From Actinomycetota bacterium (lineage in GTDB: Bacteria > Actinomycetota > CADDZG01 > WHSQ01): a DNA stretch of 64,000 bases. The stretch covers positions 1 through 64,000 of the forward strand of contig WHTI01000002.1 in the NCBI GenBank assembly GCA_009377815.1. The letters run 5' to 3'. Under the pieces are notes generated by a model. It did no database searches. It had not been told where the DNA came from and saw nothing but the letters and a program-made list of their open reading frames with translations. How positions within the stretch are numbered: position 1 is the stretch's first letter; each line of letters starts with the position of its first letter. Shown here piece after piece: positions 36,205 to 46,664 of the stretch. The translations under genes and the position numbers were made by a program.

Positions 36205-36966
36205 ATGGAACTGAAGATGCCCAATGAGAAGCCAAGGTCTCGGCTGCCCAAGGCGTCAGATATCTTGGCAGACCAGATTAGGGGCAGGATCCTCGGAGAC
36301 GGGTTGACGCCAGGGACCAGCCTTCCCTCTGAGGTCGACCTGATCGAGGAATCTGAGTTCAGCAGGAGTACCGTTCGTGAGGCTCTGAGGCTCCTGGAGG
36401 CTGAGGGTCTTATCGAGATTCGAAGAGGCCCACGAGGCGGTATCAAGGTTCGCCATCCGGATGCAGGCCACGTGGGCCGTTCTCTGGCGCTAATGATGAC
36501 GCTTTCACAAGCACCCCTGTGGCAGCTGTTTGAGTTCCGGATGATCGTGGAGCCGGAGGCTGCAGCGGCCGCTGCGGTGCGACTCACCCCCAAGGAACGC
36601 AAGGAAGTTCTCAAAGCAATCGACGAGGATATGGACATTGTTGAGTTTCACCGACAGATTGGTATCTGGTCCGGTAACGAAATGATGAATGTCGTTCTCG
36701 CCGCCGTTCACGACGTTGTGCGATGGCACGTCCTCCGAGAGGCTCTCACGGAGGAGGACGTCGCCGCAACGAAGGCGGTGCACATAAAGATTGCTCGAGC
36801 TATTGCCGAGGGAAAAGGGCGCCTCGCCGCCACCCACATGCGTAAGCATCTTGAGAGTTTCCAGCGCCTGATGAAGGAGCAAGGCCGGCTTGACAAACCG
36901 ATTGTTCCTAGGCAGACCTGGCAAAGGTCGTCCTCGGGAGCTCATTCCGACGGGCACCCGTACTGA
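36205..36966 (+). CDS. GntR family (FadR/FCD-type) transcriptional regulator
   Basis: PGTSLPSEVDLIEESEFSRSTVREALRLLEAEGLIEIRRGPRGGIKV winged-helix motif. Confidence 0.9.
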   Translation: MELKMPNEKPRSRLPKASDILADQIRGRILGDGLTPGTSLPSEVDLIEESEFSRSTVREALRLLEAEGLIEIRRGPRGGIKVRHPDAGHVGRSLALMMTLSQAPLWQLFEFRMIVEPEAAAAAAVRLTPKERKEVLKAIDEDMDIVEFHRQIGIWSGNEMMNVVLAAVHDVVRWHVLREALTEEDVAATKAVHIKIARAIAEGKGRLAATHMRKHLESFQRLMKEQGRLDKPIVPRQTWQRSSSGAHSDGHPY

Positions 36967-37020
36967 CTCGCTCCTGTTGGATTTGATGTTCCCCAATTGC
37001 TCCCACCCTCCTAGAATAGT

Positions 37021-37048
37021 AGATTCATCATAAAGATTTGATGAATCT
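37021..37048. promoter_or_regulatory. 10-bp perfect inverted repeat AGATTCATCA-N8-TGATGAATCT
   Basis: Read directly; lies just upstream of the likely SDR start (37065). Confidence 0.6.
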
Positions 37049-37064
37049 GGCACAAGGAGAAGGT

Positions 37065-37874
37065 ATGCAGCTCTCTGGGAAGTCCGCCATCGTTACGGGC
37101 GCTGGGGGAGGGATAGGGCAGGCTGTTGCTGAGGCTTATGGACGAGCGGGAGCATCCATTATTGTCAACGATATCTCGAAGGAAGCGGCGCACGAAACTG
37201 CGATGAAGGTCGAAGCAGTTGGAGCGAGAGCAGTTGTGATCCTTGGTCCCGTGGGTGACGAACTTGTTGCTCAGTCTTTAACCGAAGCGGCCGTAAGCGA
37301 GTTCGGTCATCTGGACATCCTTGTCAACACCGCAGGAATTGTTCGCGACCGGATGATCCACAACATGGAGTTTGAGGAACTCGTTGACGTATTGACCGTT
37401 CATCTAATTGGCACATGGTGCAATTGCCGTGCCGCTCTCCGGCATTGGCGTCCGCTCATTAAGCAGGAAGATGCGGTCTTGGATCCGGCCAATGCTCGTT
37501 TCCGCAAGATCATAAACGTTACGTCCCTTTCCGGTCTCCGTGGGAACGCCGGGCAATCGAACTACGCGGCCGCTAAGGCGGGGATAGTAGGGCTGACAAA
37601 GACTTTGGCGCGAGAAGCAGGACCTCTTCGAGTGAACGTGAATGCCATCGCCCCCCTTGCTCGAACGGCTATGACAGAGAGTAATGACTATGGTCTCCAT
37701 CTTCCCCCGGGTCCACCGCGGGAGGCATTCCTTAAAGCACGACTGGAACGGTCCGCCCTTCGCTGGATCGCAGAACCCGATCAGGTGACAGGCGCTTTCC
37801 TCTTCTTCGCATCGCCTGCATCGGACTACATCACTGGTCAGGTCTTGAACGTTGATGGAGGCGCAAACATCTGA
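37065..37874 (+). CDS. SDR family oxidoreductase
   Basis: KSAIVTGAGGGIGQAVAEAYGRAG, NYAAAKAGIVGLTKTLARE; ATG after AAGGAGAAGGT. Confidence 0.9.
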   Translation: MQLSGKSAIVTGAGGGIGQAVAEAYGRAGASIIVNDISKEAAHETAMKVEAVGARAVVILGPVGDELVAQSLTEAAVSEFGHLDILVNTAGIVRDRMIHNMEFEELVDVLTVHLIGTWCNCRAALRHWRPLIKQEDAVLDPANARFRKIINVTSLSGLRGNAGQSNYAAAKAGIVGLTKTLAREAGPLRVNVNAIAPLARTAMTESNDYGLHLPPGPPREAFLKARLERSALRWIAEPDQVTGAFLFFASPASDYITGQVLNVDGGANI

Positions 37875-37882
37875 AACCTCCC

Positions 37883-39061
37883 TTGAGAAAACCGCCCCTG
37901 TCGAACCTAAGGGTCCTAGACCTTTCTAGGCTCGCGCCAGGTCCTTTTGCGACGATGCTCCTGGGAAGACTTGGTGCCCAGGTGATTTCCGTCGAGCCGC
38001 CGCGTGCTCTTCGAGAAGAATCGTCACTTGACCGCCTCGAGGGACACGGGGATGCAGCAAGCAGGCGTCTGGGCACATCCCCCCTTTTTTCACATAGGCG
38101 CAGCTTGGTTGTCGACCTTAAGTCGGCCGTCGGCGTATCAATCATAAAGAGGATGGTTCCCACCGTTGATATCTTCCTGGAGGGTTTCCGGCCAGGAGTA
38201 ATTGAGCGATTGGATCTCGGATACGAGACTCTCTCAAGCATCAATACCGGTCTCGTGTACTGCTCGATTACGGGTTTCGGTCAGAGCGGGCCCTCGAGTC
38301 AAACACCCGGGCACGACCTCACCTACCTCGCTGAAAGTGGAATCCTTTCTGCTGCGACACGTCCCGGACAGAAACCTGGAATTCCACTCAATGCACTCGC
38401 CGACTTTTCCGCAGGGGGGTTGCTTGCGGCCTTCGGTGTGATGGCGGCGCTCCACGAGCGGACATCTAGTGGTCGAGGAGCGTTCGTCGATGTATCCATG
38501 TATCAGGGTTTGCTACTAATGGCTAGCCACGCAAGGGACTGGATCGAGAGCATCGCCGAGGATAATTCGTGGGGCGGAGGGTTGCTGACAGGCGAAGCAC
38601 CTTTCTACGACTGTTATCTCGCCAAGGATGAACGCTGGGTCGCGGTCGCTGCACTCGAACCCAAATTCTTCCGGAGGTTCTGCTCAACTCTCGGTTTAGA
38701 CGACCTGACCGATTCCCAGAACGATCGCGCTCGATGGCCTGAGATGAGAGTCCGTTTCTCGGACGCAATCGGATCGAGAAATAGTCACGAGACGCTTGCC
38801 CTCCTGAAGGAATCTGATGTGACCGTAGCTCCCGTGCTGTCCCTTACGGAGGCGTTCGAGGAAGCTGTTTCGCGCGGCGTTGTTGGAGATGCCTTTTCTC
38901 TCGGTCCGGTTCCCCGATTCGACGCCTTCTCGTTTCCACCAGTGGACCGGAGCCCACTGCCTGGAGCGGACACATGCACCATTCTTCGCAATTTTGGGTT
39001 CTCGGCCTTAGAGATCCGCGAATTCCTATCCGACGGAGTTGTGGAGCAGGCAGAGTCCTAG
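37883..39061 (+). CDS. CaiB/BaiF family CoA-transferase
   Basis: NLRVLDLSRLAPGPFATMLLGRLGAQVISVEPP, IEGFGQSG-like ITGFGQSGPSSQTPGHDLTYLA, GRGAFVDVSMYQG. Confidence 0.92.
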   Translation: MRKPPLSNLRVLDLSRLAPGPFATMLLGRLGAQVISVEPPRALREESSLDRLEGHGDAASRRLGTSPLFSHRRSLVVDLKSAVGVSIIKRMVPTVDIFLEGFRPGVIERLDLGYETLSSINTGLVYCSITGFGQSGPSSQTPGHDLTYLAESGILSAATRPGQKPGIPLNALADFSAGGLLAAFGVMAALHERTSSGRGAFVDVSMYQGLLLMASHARDWIESIAEDNSWGGGLLTGEAPFYDCYLAKDERWVAVAALEPKFFRRFCSTLGLDDLTDSQNDRARWPEMRVRFSDAIGSRNSHETLALLKESDVTVAPVLSLTEAFEEAVSRGVVGDAFSLGPVPRFDAFSFPPVDRSPLPGADTCTILRNFGFSALEIREFLSDGVVEQAES

Positions 39062-39064
39062 CCG

Positions 39065-39093
39065 TTGACGAGCCTTCATCACATCAGTATATT
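39065..39093 (+). promoter_or_regulatory. sigma70-like promoter TTGACG-N17-TATATT
   Basis: Read directly upstream of hyuA. Confidence 0.5.
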
Positions 39094-39123
39094 CTTCATA
39101 ATCTTTAGCCTCGAAGGGGATGG

Positions 39124-41166
39124 ATGGGTATGTGGCAGATCGGCGTGGACACAGGTGGAACCTTCACTGACGTCGTAGCTATCGATCACGAAGGTCGACG
39201 CAAAGCGGGGAAGGTTCCCTCTACGCCCCCGCACTTTGAGGAAGGAATCATTGAGGGCATCTCGAAGCTTGGCTTAGCACCCGACGAGGTTAGCGTCATC
39301 TTCCACGGGTCAACGGTCACAACTAATGCGGCGCTGACGAAATCGGGGGCATTGACCGCTCTCATCACTACCAAGGGATTCCGGGACGTACTCGAGATCA
39401 GGCGGGCTCATCGAGAGGATCTCTACGACATCCTTTGGGACCCGCCCGCGCCTCTCGTTCCGAGATTCAATCGTTTGGAGGCGGACGAGCGGACCAACTA
39501 TGCGGGAGAGGTCCTAAAGGGAGTTGACGACGCCGAAATCAGGGAGCTCGCACAGGTGTTGAAGAAGCGAGGCGTCGAAGCTGTCGCAATTTGTTTTCTC
39601 CACTCATATGCCAATCCCTCCAACGAGTTGCGTGCGAAACAGATAATCCAAGAGGAGCTACCGTCAGTCTTCGTATCAGCTTCTGCCGAGATTCTGCCCC
39701 AGCCACCCGAGTTCGAGCGTACGTCCACCGTTGTTGCGAATGCATATCTGGGCCCTGTGTTGGCAAATTATGTTCGAAAGCTTGATAAGGGTCTCAAGAA
39801 CGTCGGTTTCTCTTGTGACGTTCTCTTGATGCATTCTGCAGGTGGGGTGATGACTCTTGAGTCCTCAGCACTCTTGCCCGTCCGAACCGCTGGCTCGGGT
39901 CCTGCTGCGGGAGTGATGGGGGCCGCTGCGATAGGCACTGCCGCTGGGCGGAGCAATCTGATATCGATGGACATGGGCGGTACCAGTTGTGACGTTTCGG
40001 TTATTGTGGAGGGGACGCCCCACCTTTCCAGGCAACATCAGCTGGAATGGGGACTTCCCATCATGTTCCCAAGCATAGACTTCGCGGCTATCGGCGCGGG
40101 CGGTGGTTCGATTGCGTGGATAGACGCCGCTGGTTATCCAAAGTCCGGCCCCGAAAGTGCAGGAGCTCGCCCTGGTCCAGCATGCTACGGAGAGGGCGGT
40201 ATCGAACCGACGACTACTGACGCGAATCTGTACCTCGGTCGGCTTAGCGAAGAGAATTTCCTGGGTGGGGACCTTTCGGTCGATCGAAGCCTGTCTGAGG
40301 CGGCGATCCGAGGGCGTCTTGCTGATCCCCTTGGCCTCAGCCTTGAGGAAGCTGCGGCAGGTGTGGTCCGAATAGCGAATGCCAACATGGCCTCGGCCGT
40401 CCGACTCGTGACCATCCAAAAGGGTTTTGATCCGCGGGAATTCTCTCTTGTCGCTTTCGGCGGAGCTGGACCACTTCATGCGGTCGAGGTGGCTAAAGAA
40501 CTCGGAATTCCTGAGGTGATCATTCCACCTCAGCCTGGACTCACATCTGCTCTGGGTCTTCTCTTCGTTGACCTCATGCACGATCTCTGTCAGTCGCTTG
40601 TTCTCAATGCGGATGAGTCGAGGTTCTCTGAGGCGGAGAAGATCTTCGCCGGATTCGAGGATGAGCTGAGCAAACGATTGCAGAACGAGGGGGCAGACCC
40701 ATCCGATATCCAACTGACGCGTTTGGTAGATATGCGCTACGCCGGGCAGCTGCATACGATCACAGTCCCCATTGGACCAGCTCCATTCGATGCAAGTGTT
40801 GTGCCGGTGGCTACGAAGAGTTTTCATAAGGCACATGAACGCGAGTATCGCTATTCGCGTGCGGAGTGGCCTGTCGAAATCTCGGTCCTGAGAGTTGAGG
40901 CACGGGCCGCAACGCCGAAACCCTTATTGAAGCTCAACGTCTCAGCGTCACCCCAAGAGAAAGTGGAGCGTGAGGTCTATTTTGAGGACGAGGGCTGGGT
41001 TTCCACGAGCATTATCAAGCGCGAGGGATTGGGAGTCGGCGATGTTGTTGTGGGTCCAGCCATTGTCGAGGAGTTCGACTCTACTACCCTGATTCCATCT
41101 GGCTTCGTTGCTGAGGTCGACTTGATGAGCAACCTACTAATCAGTGCAGAGCGCGCTGATGCCTAA
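39124..41166 (+). CDS. hyuA: Hydantoinase/oxoprolinase A-type subunit
   Basis: IGVDTGGTFTDVVAIDHEGRRKAGKVPSTP, FHGSTVTTNAALTKSGA, SMDMGGTSCDVSVI, VAFGGAGPLHAVEVAKELGIPEVIIPPQPGLTSALGLL. Confidence 0.93.
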   Translation: MGMWQIGVDTGGTFTDVVAIDHEGRRKAGKVPSTPPHFEEGIIEGISKLGLAPDEVSVIFHGSTVTTNAALTKSGALTALITTKGFRDVLEIRRAHREDLYDILWDPPAPLVPRFNRLEADERTNYAGEVLKGVDDAEIRELAQVLKKRGVEAVAICFLHSYANPSNELRAKQIIQEELPSVFVSASAEILPQPPEFERTSTVVANAYLGPVLANYVRKLDKGLKNVGFSCDVLLMHSAGGVMTLESSALLPVRTAGSGPAAGVMGAAAIGTAAGRSNLISMDMGGTSCDVSVIVEGTPHLSRQHQLEWGLPIMFPSIDFAAIGAGGGSIAWIDAAGYPKSGPESAGARPGPACYGEGGIEPTTTDANLYLGRLSEENFLGGDLSVDRSLSEAAIRGRLADPLGLSLEEAAAGVVRIANANMASAVRLVTIQKGFDPREFSLVAFGGAGPLHAVEVAKELGIPEVIIPPQPGLTSALGLLFVDLMHDLCQSLVLNADESRFSEAEKIFAGFEDELSKRLQNEGADPSDIQLTRLVDMRYAGQLHTITVPIGPAPFDASVVPVATKSFHKAHEREYRYSRAEWPVEISVLRVEARAATPKPLLKLNVSASPQEKVEREVYFEDEGWVSTSIIKREGLGVGDVVVGPAIVEEFDSTTLIPSGFVAEVDLMSNLLISAERADA

Positions 41167-42931
41167 GGTAGACCCCGTCACTTTTGAGGTCCTGCGGAAC
41201 GCCCTCGTTTCCGCGGTGGACGAAATGGGATTGATGCTGGAGAAGGTGGCTTTCTCACTAGTCGTAAGCGAGGGGAGGGACTTCAGCACGTCCATCAGCG
41301 ACAATGATGGAGATCTAATTGCGGACGGAACACAGGATCTTCCCGGTCACGTCGGGACGATTCCCTTCACAACGAAGGCGATCATCGAGGCTATTGGGCT
41401 CGAGGGACTGAAGCCCGGTGACGTGATCATCATGAATGATCCTTATCTCGGTGGGACTCACTGCCAAGACGTTCGCACTGTCATGCCAGTCTACTGGGAT
41501 GACGAACTCGTGAACTTTGTGCAGGTTTCTGCCCATTGGCTAGACGTTGGAGGTCGAGTCCCTGGGAGTTTCCAAATCGATGCGGCATCGGCATACGAGG
41601 AGGCTCTCTACATCACCCCGATCCATCTCGTGAGAGAGGGAGCACTTGACAACGAAGTCCTCAATCTCATCTTGAGGAACATCCGCGTCCCAGAAATAAC
41701 GCGTGGTGACGTGGTCGGAATGATCGAAGCATGTCGAACCGGTGAAGAGAGGTTGCATGCTCTTTATCTCAAGTATGGGCGCTCGCTAATGTTCGCCCAG
41801 ATGCGCGAGCTCAAGGAGCACTCACGAAGACTGCTTGAGCAGCACTTCAGAGATCTGACCGAGGGCACGTACTCATTCACGGATTACGTCGACTACGACC
41901 CGGGATCCAGTAGCCGAGAGCCGATTCCGATCCACCTCGACCTGACGATCAGAGATGGCCGTCCTCTTTTTGATTTCTCTAAGTCAGGACCACAAACGCT
42001 AGGGGCAGTTAACATCTCGAGATCTCTGCTCTGGTCGGGGATTCTCGTTGCGACGAAGGCAATCTTTCCCGATGTCCCGGTCAATCAAGGAGTGTTCCAA
42101 GCGGTTGATTTGGTCGCGCCCGACGGGCTGGTCGTTACGGCTCAGTTTCCGGCCTCCACAAGTGCCGGCTTCTCGAATAGCTACGAGAAGGTCACCGCTT
42201 GCATACTCGGGTGCTTCTTGGAGATCCTGCCAGAGCGATCCATGGTCGGTTCAGGGAACATCGGTAATTTCGTTTTGGGGGGAACTGATCCGAGAACGAC
42301 CCCTCCAACTGAATTCATCATGTACGACTGGACAGCCGGTGGCTACGGTGCTCGACCTGGCAAGAAAGACAACCACAGTGCCATCAGCTTGTTTGCGTCA
42401 GGAACACAGAATCAGCCAATCGAACCGATGGAACGGATGTATCCGGTCCTCTTCACGGAGTATGGGTTCCTCCCCGACTCGGGCGGCCCTGGAAGACACC
42501 GTGGGGGGGTCGGTATCTGCCGCAGCTTCCGGCTCATGGAGGGGGCGGACGGAAGCATCTCTGTGACGGGAGATCGAGAAGTCATTCCCGCTTGGGGATT
42601 TAAGGGAGGAGCATCTGCCAACGCTGGAGACGGAATGGTTTGCATCGTTGATGGAAGCGAGGTGAGCATCGGGATGAAGAAATCTGGTGTGCCAGTGAAA
42701 GGCGGATGGACTCTCCGCTACTGGGAGGGCGGGGGCGGCGGTTACGAGCCGCCTTGGAAGAGACCGACTGACTGGGTTCTAGAGGACGTCGTTAACGGGC
42801 TAGTGACCGTGGAGGGAGCAAGAAGAGACTACTTCGTGGTTGTCAACGTATTGGATGAAGACCTACTTGACTACCGGGTGGACGAGGAATCAACACGTTC
42901 GGTCAGAGCCACTGCAGAGGCCTCTGCATGA
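41159..42931 (+). CDS. hyuB: Hydantoinase B-type subunit (copy 1)
   Basis: DPVTFEVLRNALVSAVDEMG, VSEGRDFSTSISD, IIMNDPYLGGTHCQDVRTVMP, DSGGPGRHRGGVGICRSF, LRYWEGGGGGYEPPWKRP. Confidence 0.93.
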   Translation: MPKVDPVTFEVLRNALVSAVDEMGLMLEKVAFSLVVSEGRDFSTSISDNDGDLIADGTQDLPGHVGTIPFTTKAIIEAIGLEGLKPGDVIIMNDPYLGGTHCQDVRTVMPVYWDDELVNFVQVSAHWLDVGGRVPGSFQIDAASAYEEALYITPIHLVREGALDNEVLNLILRNIRVPEITRGDVVGMIEACRTGEERLHALYLKYGRSLMFAQMRELKEHSRRLLEQHFRDLTEGTYSFTDYVDYDPGSSSREPIPIHLDLTIRDGRPLFDFSKSGPQTLGAVNISRSLLWSGILVATKAIFPDVPVNQGVFQAVDLVAPDGLVVTAQFPASTSAGFSNSYEKVTACILGCFLEILPERSMVGSGNIGNFVLGGTDPRTTPPTEFIMYDWTAGGYGARPGKKDNHSAISLFASGTQNQPIEPMERMYPVLFTEYGFLPDSGGPGRHRGGVGICRSFRLMEGADGSISVTGDREVIPAWGFKGGASANAGDGMVCIVDGSEVSIGMKKSGVPVKGGWTLRYWEGGGGGYEPPWKRPTDWVLEDVVNGLVTVEGARRDYFVVVNVLDEDLLDYRVDEESTRSVRATAEASA

Positions 42932-42965
42932 GAGGTTTTGGCAGCGTCGCTACCAGAGAGAGGGT

Positions 42966-44219
42966 GTGAGTGAGGTGGCTGGAGCAAGAAAGTGGTTCGC
43001 TGTTTTTGCGCTTGTTTCCCTGCTGACTGCTACTGCAGCATGTTCGGATGACAAGTCCGACAACTCTGGAAACACAGAAACGAACGAGAATGGCAGCTTG
43101 AGCGACCCAATCATTATCGGCTACGTCCTGGGGGCAACTGGATGGATGCGCTTCTATGACGGCCCCGCGCTTGACGCGGCTCGCTTGGCGGTTGACGACA
43201 TCAACTCAGCTGGGGGGGTGCTCGGCCGCCCTCTTCAGCTGCTTCAATATGACATGAAGACAGATCCACCTCTGGGCGTAAATGGTGTCTTGGAAATGAT
43301 CGATAAGGGCGCTGCGGCGTTGATTGCCCCTGGTGACTACGACACCGCCGCGCCCGCACTGACAACGGCCGAAGAAAACCAGATTCCGATCATCTCCGGC
43401 TTGGGATCCGACTACAAGCTTGGACTTTTCGGGCCCTATTCATATTCGATGGGATTGGCGAGCAACGTGCAGGGTGCAGCTGGAGCTGAATGGGCCTTTG
43501 AGGAACAAGGATGGGATTCAGCCTATGTCCTGACGGATGTAACCATCGAGATTACAAAGACCGCTGGACAGTTCTTCTTGCAGCGTTTTGACGAACTGGG
43601 CGGCGAGATTGTTGGAGCGGATACCTTTCTGAATGACGATGCGTCGATCGGCGCGCAAATCACTTCGCTGCAGAATGCCTCGTCTCAGCCGGACTTCATC
43701 TACATGTCGTCCTTCATCCCCGGCAGTGCCAGTGCAATCAAGCAGATAAGGGATGCGGGCATCGATTTGCCGATCCTGTGTCAGATCTCATGTGGGGAAG
43801 GTGTGGAATGGGTGAAGGGTATCCCTGGACTCTCTAACTTCTTCTACACGAACATGGGTTTCGTCTATGGCGAAGGAGACCCAAACGCGAAGGTATGGGA
43901 GCTTGCTCAACGCTTTGAGCAGGCTTATGGGTCGCCGATGGAGCTGTCCTTGACGCTCGGAGGTTACGCGTCGGTTGAGATGTTGGCCTATGCCATCGAG
44001 GAGGCCGGTTCAACAGATTCCGAGGCGATTAAACAGGCTCTAGATGGTGCCCAGGGAGTCGATACGGTTCTTGGACCAGTCAGTTTCACTCCAGAGTTCC
44101 ACATGATGTACGACATCGCCGTACGCATTGGCTCAATCGTGGATGGAGAGCAGACTTTCGTTACGACGTGGACTCCCAACGAGGTGAACCTCACAGGCGA
44201 GAACCTACCTGAACCTTAG
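42966..44219 (+). CDS. Branched-chain-amino-acid-type ABC transporter substrate-binding protein
   Basis: Signal/lipobox-like LLTATAACS, then IIIGYVLGATGWMRFYDGPALDAARLAVDDINSAGGVLGRPLQLL. Confidence 0.9.
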   Translation: MSEVAGARKWFAVFALVSLLTATAACSDDKSDNSGNTETNENGSLSDPIIIGYVLGATGWMRFYDGPALDAARLAVDDINSAGGVLGRPLQLLQYDMKTDPPLGVNGVLEMIDKGAAALIAPGDYDTAAPALTTAEENQIPIISGLGSDYKLGLFGPYSYSMGLASNVQGAAGAEWAFEEQGWDSAYVLTDVTIEITKTAGQFFLQRFDELGGEIVGADTFLNDDASIGAQITSLQNASSQPDFIYMSSFIPGSASAIKQIRDAGIDLPILCQISCGEGVEWVKGIPGLSNFFYTNMGFVYGEGDPNAKVWELAQRFEQAYGSPMELSLTLGGYASVEMLAYAIEEAGSTDSEAIKQALDGAQGVDTVLGPVSFTPEFHMMYDIAVRIGSIVDGEQTFVTTWTPNEVNLTGENLPEP

Positions 44220-44316
44220 AAAGTCCCTTGACATAGGCTGGTGTGGCAGCGGGTCGAGACTCATTGCCACACCAGCCCCCCCCTTATCTCTTGCGTCGGA
44301 AGGGAACATTGCAACG

Positions 44317-45033
44317 ATGAGTCGCAGTTTGGCCGTCGAGTCTGCAACAGTTTCGTTTGGAGGCGTGGACGCCGTGCGATCGGTGTCCCTGACCCTTCAC
44401 CCTGGGGAGATTGTGGGCCTAATTGGTCCCAATGGAGCGGGGAAGACGACTCTAATGAATGTTACTAGCGGACTTCAGAAGGCCTCATCTGGTCGAGTCC
44501 TAATAGACGATGTGGATGTGACGTCCTGGCCTCCCTTTCGCCGTGCTCGGCATGGATTGTCACGAACTTTTCAGGATGTTCGGCTTTTTCTTTATCTCAC
44601 GGTGTTCGAGAACGCGCATGCGGGGGCTTTGGGTGTTGGGCAGGATCCAGTTTCCGCCCTCGACACAACGAGCGAGATGCTTAAGAGGTTTGGATTGGAG
44701 GCTCTCGCCGACGATCTGGCGGTTTCGCTCAATCACGTCGAACAACGCCGACTCGCAATTGCTCGAGCCCTCACGGCCAGGCCGAGCTATCTGTTGCTTG
44801 ATGAACCGGGGGCCGGTTTGAGCGAGGGGGAGACAGATGACTTGTTGAACAGCCTGGTCAGCGTAAGAAACGACCTTGGCTGCGGTCTTCTCGTTATCGA
44901 ACATGATATGCGCCTCATCATGCGCCTCTGTGACCGAATTCAGGTTCTGAACGACGGTGCGACGATTGCCATAGGGACCCCAGAGCAGATCCAGGCGGAT
45001 CCTCAGGTTCACTCCGCCTACCTGGGGGTTTAG
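44317..45033 (+). CDS. ABC transporter ATP-binding protein (LivG-like)
   Basis: GLIGPNGAGKTTLMNVTSGL, LLLDEPGAGLSEGE, LVIEHDMRLIMRLCDRIQVLNDG. Confidence 0.93.
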   Translation: MSRSLAVESATVSFGGVDAVRSVSLTLHPGEIVGLIGPNGAGKTTLMNVTSGLQKASSGRVLIDDVDVTSWPPFRRARHGLSRTFQDVRLFLYLTVFENAHAGALGVGQDPVSALDTTSEMLKRFGLEALADDLAVSLNHVEQRRLAIARALTARPSYLLLDEPGAGLSEGETDDLLNSLVSVRNDLGCGLLVIEHDMRLIMRLCDRIQVLNDGATIAIGTPEQIQADPQVHSAYLGV

Positions 45034-45042
45034 GAGATTGGA

Positions 45043-45777
45043 TTGCTAGAGACAACGGGTCTGACCGTCGACTACGAACGGATAAGGGCGCTTCGTGATG
45101 CCGACCTTCGTGTCTCCGAGGGAGATATCGTCGGAATCCTCGGTCCTAACGGGGCTGGAAAGTCGACTCTTCTTTCGGCCATCGTTGGGTTGGTTCGACC
45201 CAGTTCAGGAACAATCTCTTTTCAGGGCCAGTCCTTACTTGGCATGAAGACTGAAGACATCGCCAGGCTTGGCGTGGCACTGGTCCCCGAAGGACGACAT
45301 GTCTTTCGGAGACTCTCTGTGATTCAGAATCTAATGCTGGGAGCCAGCGTCAGGAGGAGCGACCGAAGCGTGTCCTCCGATGCTGAGGAGCTCATGGATC
45401 GGTTTCCCGTGCTCGCGAAGAAGAGGAACGACTCCGCTGGCTCGCTATCGGGCGGCCAGCAGCAGCAGCTCGTAATCGCCAGAGCGCTTCTCTCTAAACC
45501 TCGTTTGCTGGTCCTTGACGAGCCATCTCTGGGACTTGACCCGAAGATGGTCCACCTCGTCTTTGACATTCTGCGAGAGCTTGGTGAGGAGGGACTGGCT
45601 CTGCTTATTGCCGAACAGAACACCGTTCGAACACTCGGTATCACCCAAAGGGTTTACGTACTCAGGACTGGTTCCGTTGTTTGGGCAGGGCCTTCCGACG
45701 ATCTGGAGGCTCAGCTTGACTTCAAATCAGAGTATTTGGGAGCAGAATCCGTTGTGAAACGGCTGGAGGATCAGTGA
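45043..45777 (+). CDS. ABC transporter ATP-binding protein (LivF-like)
   Basis: GILGPNGAGKSTLLSAIVGL, LSGGQQQQLVIARALLSKPRLLVLDEPSLGL. Confidence 0.93.
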   Translation: MLETTGLTVDYERIRALRDADLRVSEGDIVGILGPNGAGKSTLLSAIVGLVRPSSGTISFQGQSLLGMKTEDIARLGVALVPEGRHVFRRLSVIQNLMLGASVRRSDRSVSSDAEELMDRFPVLAKKRNDSAGSLSGGQQQQLVIARALLSKPRLLVLDEPSLGLDPKMVHLVFDILRELGEEGLALLIAEQNTVRTLGITQRVYVLRTGSVVWAGPSDDLEAQLDFKSEYLGAESVVKRLEDQ

Positions 45778-46664
45778 GGTTTGTACAGTACGTCCTTGAT
45801 GCCTTAAGTCTAGGAAGCACATTTGCACTTGCGGCTCTTGGAATCGCGTTGGTCTTCAGTTTGATGCGACTTATCAACTTCGCCCATGGCGAGATCATTG
45901 TCGCAAGCGCCTACGCGCTCTGGTACCTCAGATCCGAATGGGAACTTCACTGGTTCTTAGCCACCATCGGAACAGTATCGGTGGGGATAGCGGTGGCGTT
46001 GATCATGGAGCGTCTGGCTTTTCGCCCCCTCCGGCATGCTGGCCCAACGATGCTGCTTGCAAGCTCGTTTGCGGTGTCCGTGACCGTCCAGAACTTCCTA
46101 ATCTTGTCAATTGGAGATGATTTCCGCTCTGTTGCTTCTCCGAGCTTCATTACAGGAACTGTCACGTGGGGTTCACTGCGGCTTCCCAAGGTAAGCATCC
46201 TGGCCCTGGTGGTGAGTGTGTTGTTCATGACTGGACTTGCTCTATTTCTCAGACGGACTCGTCTTGGTCAACAAATGCTTGCAAGTGCGGAGGACTTCGA
46301 CATGGCACGACTTCTCGGAGTGAGAGCCAACGGAGTGATCGCTGCGGCCTTTGCCATCAGTGGACTACTGGCAGCGGTGCTCGCACTAATCTTGGTAGCG
46401 CAGCAGGGATTGATTCACATAAGGATGGGGCTGCCTCCCCTACTCATTGCGTTTGTTGCAACTGTGATTGGCGGGATTGGCAGTCTACCTGGAGCGGTCG
46501 CCGGAGGACTGATACTTGGGGGAGTCGTCACGGCTCTGCAAGTAGCGCTTCCCATTGGACTCCTGCCTTTTCGCGACGCCTTCACTTACTCGATCGTCAT
46601 TGTGATTCTCTTGGTGAAGCCTGAGGGGTTGTTTGGATCTCGGACGAGAGAGAGCAGGGTATGA
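45774..46664 (+). CDS. Branched-chain-type ABC permease (LivH-like)
   Basis: LINFAHGEIIVASAY, VIGGIGSLPGAVAGGLILG. Confidence 0.93.
   Translation: MRFVQYVLDALSLGSTFALAALGIALVFSLMRLINFAHGEIIVASAYALWYLRSEWELHWFLATIGTVSVGIAVALIMERLAFRPLRHAGPTMLLASSFAVSVTVQNFLILSIGDDFRSVASPSFITGTVTWGSLRLPKVSILALVVSVLFMTGLALFLRRTRLGQQMLASAEDFDMARLLGVRANGVIAAAFAISGLLAAVLALILVAQQGLIHIRMGLPPLLIAFVATVIGGIGSLPGAVAGGLILGGVVTALQVALPIGLLPFRDAFTYSIVIVILLVKPEGLFGSRTRESRV

Noticed and set aside
39865-40836. 323-aa minus-strand ORF
   Set aside because: Antisense within hyuA; composition not protein-like.
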